From the NCBI RefSeq assembly GCF_000307775.2, contig NZ_KK020676.1, forward strand, positions 933,487 to 997,486: a stretch of DNA of 64,000 nucleotides, written 5' to 3'. A program made the translations under genes and the position numbers. A model generated the notes under the pieces. It ran no database searches. It saw nothing but the letters and a program-made list of their open reading frames with translations, and was not told where the DNA came from. Below are positions 18,589-28,000 of the stretch, piece after piece; the first letter of the stretch is position 1; each line of letters begins with the position of its first letter. This stretch comes from Stutzerimonas stutzeri KOS6. GTDB lineage: Bacteria; Pseudomonadota; Gammaproteobacteria; Pseudomonadales; Pseudomonadaceae.

Positions 18589-18996
18589 TCAGCTTTCCAG
18601 CCAGACATCGCGGGCCCAGTGCCAGACCGACTCCCAGCTCTCCTCGGTCAACTCGCCGTCGTCCCCGTCCCACAGCGTCACCTGCCCATCCAGATCGACC
18701 ACGTAATAGTCGCGTCCATCCTGGCAGATCGGGATCAGGTCGCGCGGCACGCCAGCGTCCCAGGCATTGGCCGCCACTTCCGGCAGATAGGTATGCGATT
18801 GCGGGTCGGTGGCGGTGACCGGCTCCAGGCGACCGTAGATCACGTCACTGACCTGCAGCAGAAATTCCCGCAGGCCGAACGGCAGGTTGATCAGCAACTG
18901 TTCCTCGATCTCCACCAGCAGATCATCGTCTGGCAACTCCAGCGGTACCGGCACCGGCTCGTTGAGTTCGCGCAGCTGTTCGATGACTTCTTCCAT
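18589..18996 (-). CDS. SMI1/KNR4 family-like protein
   Basis: A 135-residue acidic protein. It has the SMI1/KNR4 pattern: an N-terminal helix of alternating acidic residues, LLINLPFGLREFLLQVSDVIYG near the middle, and DGRDYYVVDLDGQVTLWDGDDG before a final WARDVWLES. ATG 18996 is preceded by AGGAGGTGG, an excellent ribosome site; the frame is open upstream but unlikely to be translated. In other bacteria this fold occurs as immunity proteins to contact-dependent toxins, but no toxin gene is adjacent, so only the fold is claimed. Confidence 0.75.
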   Translation of the reverse strand: MEEVIEQLRELNEPVPVPLELPDDDLLVEIEEQLLINLPFGLREFLLQVSDVIYGRLEPVTATDPQSHTYLPEVAANAWDAGVPRDLIPICQDGRDYYVVDLDGQVTLWDGDDGELTEESWESVWHWARDVWLES

Positions 18997-19224
18997 CTCC
19001 ACCTCCTGTCGTAAGGCCCCGGGCAAGGCCACGTTTATACAGCCCGCTCGATTGGCGAGCCAGTTCCATCGGGGTAAAGTGCCAACCAAGCAAAACACTC
19101 TACTATTTCGTTTGCAGTCGATTCACCGGATTCTCCCGCACAGTCGCCGAAATTAGGTAGCAACTTGCATTGGTGCCTGCCGTCGCTGTCGGCCCCGACC
19201 GGGCCTGAACAAGGACAACACGCA

Positions 19225-21501
19225 ATGACCACTACCGAAGCCACGGACCTGCTCGAGGCCATCGCCCGATGTGCCAAGGAACCCATCCACGTTCCGGGCA
19301 GCATCCAGCCGCACGGCTTTCTGCTGGCCGTCAGCGAGCCCGAACTGCGCGTCCAGCAGGCCAGTGAAAACGTTCGGCACTGGCTCGGGGTCGAGGCCAG
19401 TGCGCTGCTCGACCAGCCCTTGTCGAGCCTGCTGCCGGCTGCACCGCTCGAGGCTGGCCTGGCCTCGCTGACCGAGGAAGACCACAACCCTTTTCACCTG
19501 AGCGATGTCAGCTTCGCCCTGCAAGGTGCCGGTGACCAGGCCTTCGCGCTGATGGCCCACCGTCACGCAGGGCGGCTGATCCTCGAGTTCGAACGCACCG
19601 GCAATTCCGGCCAGGCCTACGACACGCTGTATCCACTGATGCGTACCTTCGTCGCCCGGCTGCAGGAAACCGGCCGGATCGACGATCTGTGCCAGCTGGC
19701 GGTCGAGGAGGTCAAGCGCATCACCGGCTTCGGCCGCGTCAAGGCATACCGCTTCGATGCCGAGGACAACGGCGTGGTACTGGCCGAGATCGCCGATCCG
19801 GGCTATCCGAGTTATCAGGGACTGTGCTTTCCAGCCGCCGACATACCGCCGCAGGCGCGTCGCCTTTACCGCGACAACCTCATCCGCGTCATCCAGGATG
19901 CCGACTACCGGCCCTCGCCGCTGGTGCCGCCGCTCAACCCGGCCTCCGGTGCGCCGCTGGACCTGAGTTTCGCCGCGCTGCGCAGCGTGTCCCCGGTGCA
20001 CCTGCAGTACATGCGCAACATGGGCACCCGGGCATCGATGTCGATCTCCCTCGTCATCCAAGGTCGACTCTGGGGGCTGATTTCCTGCCACGATGCCGAA
20101 CCCCGCGCGGTCAGCTACCAGACGCGCACTGCCTGCGAGCTGCTCGGGCGCATCCTCGCACTGCAGATCGAGGCACGAGAGAGCGAGACACTGGCGCAAC
20201 GCAAGCTGGAGCTGCGCCGGCAGATCGTGCATCTGCTTTCGGCCATGGCCGACTGCGACAGCGTGGTCGAGGGCTTCCGACAGTTGCCCGAGGTCGTGCT
20301 CAGCTTCGCCGAGGCCAACGGCGCGGCAATCATTTCCGCCGACCGCTGCGAAACCGTCGGCGACACGCCCGATAACGAACAGATCTCGCAGCTGGTGCGC
20401 TGGCTGGGCGAGCGGCATGCCCAGATGGTCTTTCACAGTGATTGCATCAGCCGGGACATCCCCGAGCTGCCCGGCCTCGCCGAACACTGCGCCGGAGTGC
20501 TGGCGATCTCGATCTCCCGCCTGCATGCGCATTATCTGATCTGGTTCCGACGCGAGCAGATCAAGACCGTCGACTGGGCCGGCCAGCCGCAGAAGCACAT
20601 CGACAGCCAAAGCGGTGCCCTCAGTCCGCGCCACAGCTTCGAGCGCTGGCGGGAGATCCTGCGCGGCTATGCATTGCCCTGGGACCCGGTGGAAATCGAA
20701 TGCGCCCTGGAATTGCGCAACGCGGTGCTCGGCATCGTGCTGCGCAAGGCCGAGGAAATGGCGCAGCTGACCGGCGAACTGCGCGCCAGCAACAAGGAGC
20801 TGGAGTCGTTCTCCTACAGCGTGTCCCATGATCTGCGTGCGCCGCTGCGGCACATTGCCGGCTACACCGAACTGCTCGGCGAAATGGAAGGCAGTCACCT
20901 GAGCGAACGCGGCATGCGTTTTCTCGAAAACATTGCCGATGCAGCGCGTTTCGCCGGCACCCTGGTGGACAATCTGCTGAGCTTTTCGCAGATGGGCCGT
21001 GCGGCGCTGCGCCTGTCCGACGTCGACCTCGGTGCACTGGTCGCCTCGATCCGCGAGGAGATCGCGCCGGACTGCGAAGGCCGACAGATCGAATGGCACC
21101 TGTTGCCGATGCCAATCATCGTCGCCGACGCCTCGTTCATCCACATGGTGCTGCGCAATCTGATCGGCAATGCCGTCAAGTACAGCCGCAAACGCGAAGC
21201 GGCAGTGATCGAGGTGGGCGCAGAGCAGCGTGTGGGCGAGGTAGTGGTTTACGTACGCGACAACGGCGTGGGCTTCGACATGCAGTACGCCAGCAAACTG
21301 TTCGGCGTCTTCCAGCGCCTGCATCGCATGGAAGAATTCGAGGGCACCGGCATCGGCCTGGCCAGCGTGCGCCGCATCATCGAGCGCCACGATGGCCAGG
21401 TCTGGGCCGAAGGCGAGCTCGACAAGGGCGCCACCTTTTATTTTTCCTTACCCAAACTGACCTATACCCAGTCCCTACCGGACCGAGGCAACCGATGCTG
21501 A
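19225..21501 (+). CDS. bphP: Bacteriophytochrome histidine kinase
   Basis: A 758-residue red/far-red light sensor kinase with the full PAS-GAF-PHY core and HisKA-HATPase output. The biliverdin-attaching cysteine C16 is in ARCAKEPIHVPGSIQPHG. In the GAF domain D206-I207-P208 (PAADIPPQARRLY) and H259 (SVSPVHLQYMRNMG) are the conserved pocket residues. The PHY tongue ends SPRHSFERW. The kinase H-box is YSVSHDLRAPLRH with H535, followed by ATP-lid motifs DNGVGFD and GTGIGLA. ATG 19225 is preferred over an in-frame start at 19165. It overlaps the following receiver gene and belongs with a downstream heme oxygenase that makes its chromophore. Confidence 0.95.
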   Translation: MTTTEATDLLEAIARCAKEPIHVPGSIQPHGFLLAVSEPELRVQQASENVRHWLGVEASALLDQPLSSLLPAAPLEAGLASLTEEDHNPFHLSDVSFALQGAGDQAFALMAHRHAGRLILEFERTGNSGQAYDTLYPLMRTFVARLQETGRIDDLCQLAVEEVKRITGFGRVKAYRFDAEDNGVVLAEIADPGYPSYQGLCFPAADIPPQARRLYRDNLIRVIQDADYRPSPLVPPLNPASGAPLDLSFAALRSVSPVHLQYMRNMGTRASMSISLVIQGRLWGLISCHDAEPRAVSYQTRTACELLGRILALQIEARESETLAQRKLELRRQIVHLLSAMADCDSVVEGFRQLPEVVLSFAEANGAAIISADRCETVGDTPDNEQISQLVRWLGERHAQMVFHSDCISRDIPELPGLAEHCAGVLAISISRLHAHYLIWFRREQIKTVDWAGQPQKHIDSQSGALSPRHSFERWREILRGYALPWDPVEIECALELRNAVLGIVLRKAEEMAQLTGELRASNKELESFSYSVSHDLRAPLRHIAGYTELLGEMEGSHLSERGMRFLENIADAARFAGTLVDNLLSFSQMGRAALRLSDVDLGALVASIREEIAPDCEGRQIEWHLLPMPIIVADASFIHMVLRNLIGNAVKYSRKREAAVIEVGAEQRVGEVVVYVRDNGVGFDMQYASKLFGVFQRLHRMEEFEGTGIGLASVRRIIERHDGQVWAEGELDKGATFYFSLPKLTYTQSLPDRGNRC

Positions 21502-21968
21502 AACCCATCCTGCTGGTCGAGGACAACCCTCACGACCTGGAACTCACTTTGATTGCGCTGGAGCGCAGCCAGCTCGCCAACGACGTGGTGATCATGCGTG
21601 ACGGCGCCGAGGCGCTGGAATACCTGCTGCGCAGAGGTGCCCATGCCGGTCGTGCGGACGGCAACCCTGCAGTGCTGCTGCTGGACCTGAAGCTGCCCAA
21701 GGTCGATGGGCTTGAAGTCCTCAAGACGGTACGCGACACCGCCGAGCTGCGCAGCATTCCGGTGGTCATGCTGACATCCTCGCGGGAAGAGCCCGACCTG
21801 ATGAAAGCCTACGAGCTCGGGGTGAACGCTTACGTGGTCAAACCGGTCGAATTCAAAGATTTTGTCGCCGCAATTTCCGACCTCGGCGTCTTCTGGGCCG
21901 TGCTCAACGAGCCACCACCCGGTTCACTGCGGCTGAAGCGCGCGCGCAACAAAGACGAACAGAACTGA
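21495..21968 (+). CDS. Rcp1-like single-domain response regulator
   Basis: A 157-residue receiver domain protein. The acidic pocket is E9-D10, the phosphorylated aspartate is D64 (LLLDLKLPKVDG), followed by Thr/Ser in VVMLTSS and Lys in YVVKPVEF. A C-terminal tail (LGVFWAVLNEPPP) extends past the domain, as in the phytochrome partner Rcp1. There is no output domain. Its ATG lies inside the 3' end of bphP, seven bases of overlap, so it is most likely the direct phospho-acceptor of that kinase. Confidence 0.9.
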   Translation: MLKPILLVEDNPHDLELTLIALERSQLANDVVIMRDGAEALEYLLRRGAHAGRADGNPAVLLLDLKLPKVDGLEVLKTVRDTAELRSIPVVMLTSSREEPDLMKAYELGVNAYVVKPVEFKDFVAAISDLGVFWAVLNEPPPGSLRLKRARNKDEQN

Positions 21969-22034
21969 AACAGCGACTGCCCGCTGCATCTGGCGGGCCG
22001 TTCCGATGACTCCTGCTTGCTCGACCGGATGGAT

Positions 22035-24440
22035 ATGTCAGCGTCAAAGAACATCAGTGTGCTGTTCATCGAGGACAGCCCGCACGACGCCGAACTGGCC
22101 CAGCTGGCGCTGGAGCGCAGCGGTTACACCCTGCACACCGAACTGGTGTATGACCACGCCGGTGTGGTCGAAGCCCTGCAACGGCGCGAGTTCGACCTGA
22201 TCCTCGCGGATTTCATCCTGCCCGGTTTCTCCGGTAGCCAGGCGTTGCAGGAGGCGCGTCGACTGGCACCGCAGATCCCCTTCATCTTTCTTTCCGGGGT
22301 TTTCGGTGAAGAGCATGCCGTCAACATGATGCGCTCCGGTGCCGTCGACTACGTGCTCAAGCAGAATCTCGGCTTTTTGCCCAAGGCCGTTGAACGCGCG
22401 CTGGGCGAGGTCAACGAGCGCCGCCGTCGGCTGCAGGCCGAGCAGGCACTGCGAGAAGTCGAAGTGCGTGCGCGGCTGGCCATCGATGCGGCGCGGCTGG
22501 GCATGTGGGACTACGAACCGCAGAGCGGCACGCTGATCTGGGACACACGCTGCCGCAAAATGATGGGGGTCGCCCCGCAGGCACAGGTGAACATGCCGCT
22601 GTTCGAACGGCTCTGTCATCCGCAAGATCGCCAGCGGATACGCGAGCAGGTCGCCCGCGCTATCTCCAGCACGGACGCGGGAGAGTTCTGCACCACCTAC
22701 CGGGTGCTGCTCGACGACGGGCGCATCCGCTGGATAGAGACCCGTGGGCAGGCTTCCTTCGAAGGCGAAAGATGCACACGCTTCGTCGGCGTGGTGATGG
22801 ATATCACCGAACAAGAATTGGCGACACAAACGCTGCGGCAGATGAACGAAGCCCTCGGCGAGCGCGTTCAGGAGCGCACCCGCGAGCGCGACCGCACCTG
22901 GGAGCTGTCACGCGACCTGCTGGCAGTGACCCATCCGGACATGATGCCCATCGCGCTGAATCCGATCTGGGAGCACGTCTTCGACTGGTCGCTCGAACAA
23001 CTGATGGAGCATCCGCTGACCCGAATGGTCCACCCGGACGACCTGCAGGCCACGCTGGAGGAGACCGCCCGCGTCGGGCGCGGCAAGGTCACCAACCGCT
23101 TCGTCAATCGCATGCGGCACCGCGACGGCAGCTACCGCTGGCTGGCCTGGTCGGCGGTGGCCGACGGCGGTCGCATCTACTCGGCCGCACGCGACATTAC
23201 CAGCGAGATCGCTGCCATCGACAGGCTGGCCGAGGCCAACCGCGAACTACGTGCACAGATTCAGGAGCGCGAGCGCGTCGAGGCGACCCTGCAGCAGATG
23301 CAGCGACTCGAAGCCGTCGGCCAGCTGACAGCCGGTGTCGCTCACGATTTCAACAATCTGCTGACCGTTATCCTCACCAGCGCCAGCTTCCTGCAGAAGG
23401 ATCTGGAAAAGGGCGCGCCGGTGGAGCGCTGTCTGCGTCGACTGCAATACATACATGACTCCGGCGAGCGCGGCGCGATGCTGACCAGGCAGCTACTCGC
23501 TTTTGCCCGCCGTCAACAGCTGGCACCCACTGCGGTCGACCTCAACGAGGCCCTGGTCAATCTGCTCAGCCTGTTGAAAAGCACGCTGGGCGGCAGCGTC
23601 AGCATCGAAACCGACACCCAGGCGGACATCTGGCATGCGCTGGTGGACCCGACCCAGATCGAAATGATCATCCTCAACCTGGCGATCAACGCACGCGACG
23701 CCATGGGCGATGGCGGTCGGCTGACGCTGGCCACGCGCAACGTGCTGATCAGCGAGCCGGCCCGGCGCGCCGAGGACCCCGGTCCCGGCGAGTACGTGGT
23801 GCTTTCGGTAGCCGACACCGGCACCGGAATGAGCGAGGAAGTGCTGAGCAAGGCATTCGAGCCTTTTTTCACCACCAAGGAGGTCGGCAAGGGCTCGGGG
23901 CTGGGCCTGGCGCAGGTATTCGGCTTCGCCAAGCAGTCCGGCGGCGGTGCCCGCATCGAGAGCCGTGAGGGCATCGGCACGACGGTCGAAGTATTCCTCC
24001 CACGCACGACGGCCCCTCGCCAGCCAGAGCCCGTTGCCACGTCGAACGCCGACGCCGGCGAGGACTGCAGCCGGCACAGTATCCTGCTGGTGGACGACGA
24101 CCACAGCGTGCGCGAGGTGACCGCACAGATGCTGAAGAACCTGGGCTTCGCGGTTACCACCGCGGATAGTGGTGATGAAGCATTACAGCGCCTCGCCAAC
24201 GCTACCGATGTCGATCTGTTGCTGGCCGATTTTGCCATGCCCGGCATGAATGGCGGCGAGCTGGCGCGTACCGTGCGCGCCCGTCACCCCGAGCTGCCGG
24301 TGGTGTTCGTCACTGGCTACGCCGAGCTGTGCGAGCTGGGCCTGGAAGGCTATTCGGTCATCCAGAAGCCATTTCGCGAGGAGCAGTTGGCGCACAGGAT
24401 TCATCTGGCTTTAAGGGAAGGCAGTCTTACCGATGGCTGA
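22035..24440 (+). CDS. Hybrid histidine kinase (REC-PAS-PAS-HisKA-HATPase-REC)
   Basis: A cytoplasmic protein of about 801 residues. An N-terminal receiver (FIEDSPHDAELAQLAL, phospho-site D59 in ILADFILPG) is followed by two PAS domains, a helical linker, a kinase core with H437 in GVAHDFNNLL, ATP-binding motifs (NLAINARDAM, DTGTGMS, GSGLGLA) and a C-terminal receiver with D732 (LLADFAMPGMNGG). No membrane segment. The first receiver may accept phosphate from BphP; this is inferred from position. Starts at 22029 (ATG) or 22035 (ATG) are both possible; I used 22035, with GGA a few bases upstream. Its TGA overlaps the heme oxygenase start. Confidence 0.9.
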   Translation: MSASKNISVLFIEDSPHDAELAQLALERSGYTLHTELVYDHAGVVEALQRREFDLILADFILPGFSGSQALQEARRLAPQIPFIFLSGVFGEEHAVNMMRSGAVDYVLKQNLGFLPKAVERALGEVNERRRRLQAEQALREVEVRARLAIDAARLGMWDYEPQSGTLIWDTRCRKMMGVAPQAQVNMPLFERLCHPQDRQRIREQVARAISSTDAGEFCTTYRVLLDDGRIRWIETRGQASFEGERCTRFVGVVMDITEQELATQTLRQMNEALGERVQERTRERDRTWELSRDLLAVTHPDMMPIALNPIWEHVFDWSLEQLMEHPLTRMVHPDDLQATLEETARVGRGKVTNRFVNRMRHRDGSYRWLAWSAVADGGRIYSAARDITSEIAAIDRLAEANRELRAQIQERERVEATLQQMQRLEAVGQLTAGVAHDFNNLLTVILTSASFLQKDLEKGAPVERCLRRLQYIHDSGERGAMLTRQLLAFARRQQLAPTAVDLNEALVNLLSLLKSTLGGSVSIETDTQADIWHALVDPTQIEMIILNLAINARDAMGDGGRLTLATRNVLISEPARRAEDPGPGEYVVLSVADTGTGMSEEVLSKAFEPFFTTKEVGKGSGLGLAQVFGFAKQSGGGARIESREGIGTTVEVFLPRTTAPRQPEPVATSNADAGEDCSRHSILLVDDDHSVREVTAQMLKNLGFAVTTADSGDEALQRLANATDVDLLLADFAMPGMNGGELARTVRARHPELPVVFVTGYAELCELGLEGYSVIQKPFREEQLAHRIHLALREGSLTDG

Positions 24441-24981
24441 ACTGCGCGCCCGTCTCAGACAGGCCACGGCACCACTGCACGAGCAGGTCGATGCCGCCTT
24501 CTCCAGCTTTGGCCTGGATCATCCGGACGGCTACTGCCGCTTCCTGCGTGCCCACAGCCGGGTGCTGAGCGCCACGGAGATCGCGCTGGAGCAGGCCGGC
24601 ATGGAAAAATGGCTGGACGACTGGCCGGCGCGGGTTCGGCGCCATGCGCTGCTGGATGATCTGGCCGAGCTGAACTGCCCGCCGCCGGCACCGCTGCAAG
24701 TGCCTGGACTGAACGATATCGGCAGCTGCTGGGGCGCTGCCTACGTCCTGGAAGGATCGCGTCTGGGCGGACGGGTGCTTGCACGGCAGGTGCGCAAGTC
24801 CGACCCGGCAGCGCCTGTACGCTACCTGGAGCATGGCGAAGTCTCCAGGCTCTGGCCGACCTTCCTTGTCCACCTCGAGCAGCACGCGCCGGGCTGCCCA
24901 TGGGAGCGCATCCTGGCGGGCGCGCAGGCCACCTTCGGCCTTTTCACCTCGGCCGCCCTGCTGGAACAAGCCTGTCCCTAG
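24433..24981 (+). CDS. bphO: Biliverdin-producing heme oxygenase
   Basis: A 182-residue all-helical heme oxygenase. It opens ARLRQATAPLHEQVD, where H16 is the proximal heme ligand. GSCWGAAYVLEGSRLGGRVL is the distal-helix signature with flexible glycines. The reaction opens heme to biliverdin, carbon monoxide and iron, and biliverdin is the phytochrome chromophore. The ATG overlaps the end of the hybrid kinase gene, so bphP, the receiver, the hybrid kinase and this gene form one operon. It may supply both phytochromes of the region. Confidence 0.94.
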   Translation: MAELRARLRQATAPLHEQVDAAFSSFGLDHPDGYCRFLRAHSRVLSATEIALEQAGMEKWLDDWPARVRRHALLDDLAELNCPPPAPLQVPGLNDIGSCWGAAYVLEGSRLGGRVLARQVRKSDPAAPVRYLEHGEVSRLWPTFLVHLEQHAPGCPWERILAGAQATFGLFTSAALLEQACP

Positions 24982-25032
24982 CCCCCAAGCGAAGCGGTGC
25001 CACGGCGCCTTTCAGCCTTGAGGGGCGCTGAG

Positions 25033-28000
25033 TCAGGCAATCGCCCGATCAGCCGCCAACACCTCCACGAGCTGTTCTGCCGGCATCGGCCGGGCGAACA
25101 GGTAACCCTGGAACGCGGCGCACCCGTGGGCCAGAAGGAACGCCAGTTGCTCTTCATTTTCAACGCCTTCCGCAACGACGCCCATGCGCATGGTTCGACC
25201 CAGCGTGATGATTGCATTGACGATGGCTGCATCGTCCTCGTCTCCAGGGATGGCCCGGGTAAAGGACTGGTCGATCTTTACCTCGTCGAAGGGCAGTTGA
25301 CGCAGCCTGGACAACGATGAGTAACCGGTACCAAAGTCATCCAGCGAAATGCGCACCCCTAGGCTGCGCAAGCTGTGCAGCTTGGCGGCGATACTGCCAA
25401 TTTTCTCGTCCAGAATGCTCTCGGTCACTTCGAGTACCAACCGCTCTGCGCTGGCCCCGGTGGTCTGCAGTGCGCTGACTACATGGCTCACGAAGTTTTC
25501 CTGTCGTAACTGCTGGACGCTGACATTGACCGAAATTTTCAGGCCGCTCAACGCCTCGACTCTGCTCCACTGCGCCAACTGACGGCATGCCTCGGCAATG
25601 ACCCAGCGCCCCAGTTCCACGATAAAACTCGAACGCTCGGCCAACGGAATGAAGTCGGCAGGCGAAATCATGCCTTTGGCCGGATGCCGCCAGCGCAGCA
25701 GCGCTTCTACGCCATACGGTTTACGCGAGCTGTCGAACTGCGGCTGGTACCACAACTCGAACTGCTTCTGTTCAAGCGCTTTCCTGAGTTCGGCAGCGAG
25801 CATTGCCTTGCTGGAAGTAAGCGCATCCAACTGGCTGTCATAAACGCAATAGGTATTGCGGCCTCCGTCCTTTGCTTCGTACATCGCCAGGTCAGCGTGA
25901 CGCAGCAATTCATCGAGCTGATAGCCATCTCCGCGGAACAGTGCAACGCCAATGCTGGCGGTGCCGACAACCGATATTTCTCCTAGCTGGAGCGGCACAT
26001 TGAAGCTTTCGAGCAACTGCCGGGCCACATGCCGGGCCTGTTCGGTCGCCGCATCCTGATCGGTATGCAGCCCCTCGAGAATGATGACGAACTCATCCCC
26101 GCCCAGTCTCGCCACCGTATCACCTCGCCGCACGTTGCCGCTTAGCAGGCGGGCTATGGCGACCAGGAACTCATCCCCCTTGAGATGCCCATGGAGGTCA
26201 TTCAAGGTCTTGAAGTTGTCCAGATCGATGAACATCAGCGCAGCATGGCTACGATCACGAACCGTGTTGTCACGCGCCTGGCTCAACCGTTCCATGAACA
26301 GCCGCCGGTTCGGCAAGGCCGTCAAGGTATCGTAATAGGCCAGTCGCTTGATCTGCTCTTCGGCGCTGCGTTTCTCGGTGACGTCCGATCCCACTTTCAG
26401 AATCGAGCGCGGCTCGCCATTGGGCTCCCGAATCAGCGTCCAGCTCTCCTCGACGAACATCTTGCTGCCATCGCGGGCGCGGATCTGACAGAACTCCTGG
26501 TTGACCTGCTCCGCGTGCATGACTTCGCTGAACACGCGGAGCAGCGCCGACTCATCTTCATAGCACACCGACACGGACTGCCCCACGGCCTGCACTTTGC
26601 TCAGGCCATACATCTGTTCGGCGCCCTTGTTCCAGAAGCGAACCCTGAGATCCAGGTCAAGCACGACAATCGATTCACTGGCGTGATCGAGCAACTCGGC
26701 CTGCTCCTTAAGCAGACTGTCAGCTTCTATTCGCCTGATTTCGGCGGCAGCCCTGACCGCAAACACCTGCAATACGGACGTCGCCAGGACCGAGCGCTCA
26801 AGTGGCTTGCTGTACAGCAGGTAAATGAAGCCGATCACCTCCCCTTGAGCATCCAGTAACTGCCCCCCGAGATAGGAGCGGGCCTGGAGTCCGCCGATGC
26901 CTGCACCCGGGAAAATCCCGGAGAGGTTGTCAGGAATATGGCACTCGACGTCTCGCAGCAGGTTCTCACAGGGCGTGCCTTCAACGGCATAGGTAAAGTT
27001 GTCAATGCGAACACCGTCGATCACAACTGCAAGCGTGGTGGCCATAGCCGGAGAGCGGGAGGAGAGTCGAGCGATGCAGCCGCCATCGGCCTCAAGACCC
27101 GCCATCAGGTTGCGTAGCAACACGGAAAAGAACTGCTCATCTTCGAGACTGGCGACGCTGGCTGCCATATTCATCATCGCAGCCTGCATCTTTCGGCGTT
27201 TGGTCAGATCCTGCGCGCCACCCACGACGTGGTGAGCGACTCCATTCTCATCTCGCAAAAATGCAGCTTGCGAATACAGGGTCTCGATCTCTCCGTCCGA
27301 GCGAACATAGCGAAACTCGCGATCCCAGACGGTACTGCCACCGTGCAAGGCCTGTCTGAAACTTTGTATTACTCCGGCCTGATCATCAGGATGAACACCT
27401 TCCAGCCACTGGCAGACATACTGCTGCTGCCTCTCGCCAACTGCCGCCTTCTTCAGATTGTGGGACAGAATCTTGCGTTCCAGATCGAGTTCCCAAATGG
27501 AGTCATTGGTGACCTGGGCGATGGACAGCAAACGCTGTTCACTCCTGACCAACGCTTGTACTTGGGCGTTGATCTCCGTGACATCCCGGGCCGCCCCTTC
27601 TATGGAAACGACTCGGCCATCCTCCAGCATCGCCTGGCCGATAAGCTCGAGATAGAGAGCCTCCCGCTCGGGCCGCTTGATCAGTAATTGCAGTTTGAAA
27701 TTACTGAAATCAGCGCTGCAACGCCGAATCGCATCCAGAAGGGCCTTGCGCGCGGAGCGCTCCAGCATGCGCAAGAAGCGCCTAGGGGATAGATCACCAA
27801 TTGGACTGCCGAGGAGCAAGGCTTTCACTAGCGATCCGAGCTCAAGTTGGTAGCTCGGAAGCGACAATGACCATCCATCCACACCCGCCAGCTGAGAGGC
27901 ATTGCGCATGAGCGTTTCGTATTTTCTGAGACGTCGCTGGCGCTTGATATCCTCGGTGAGTTCGTGAGCGAGTATCAGTATTCTCCGTTCGCCCGCCTTG

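Noticed and set aside
18589-18996. Immunity protein of a contact-dependent toxin system
   Set aside because: The SMI1/KNR4-like fold alone is not enough; no toxin, Rhs or CdiA gene is next to it.
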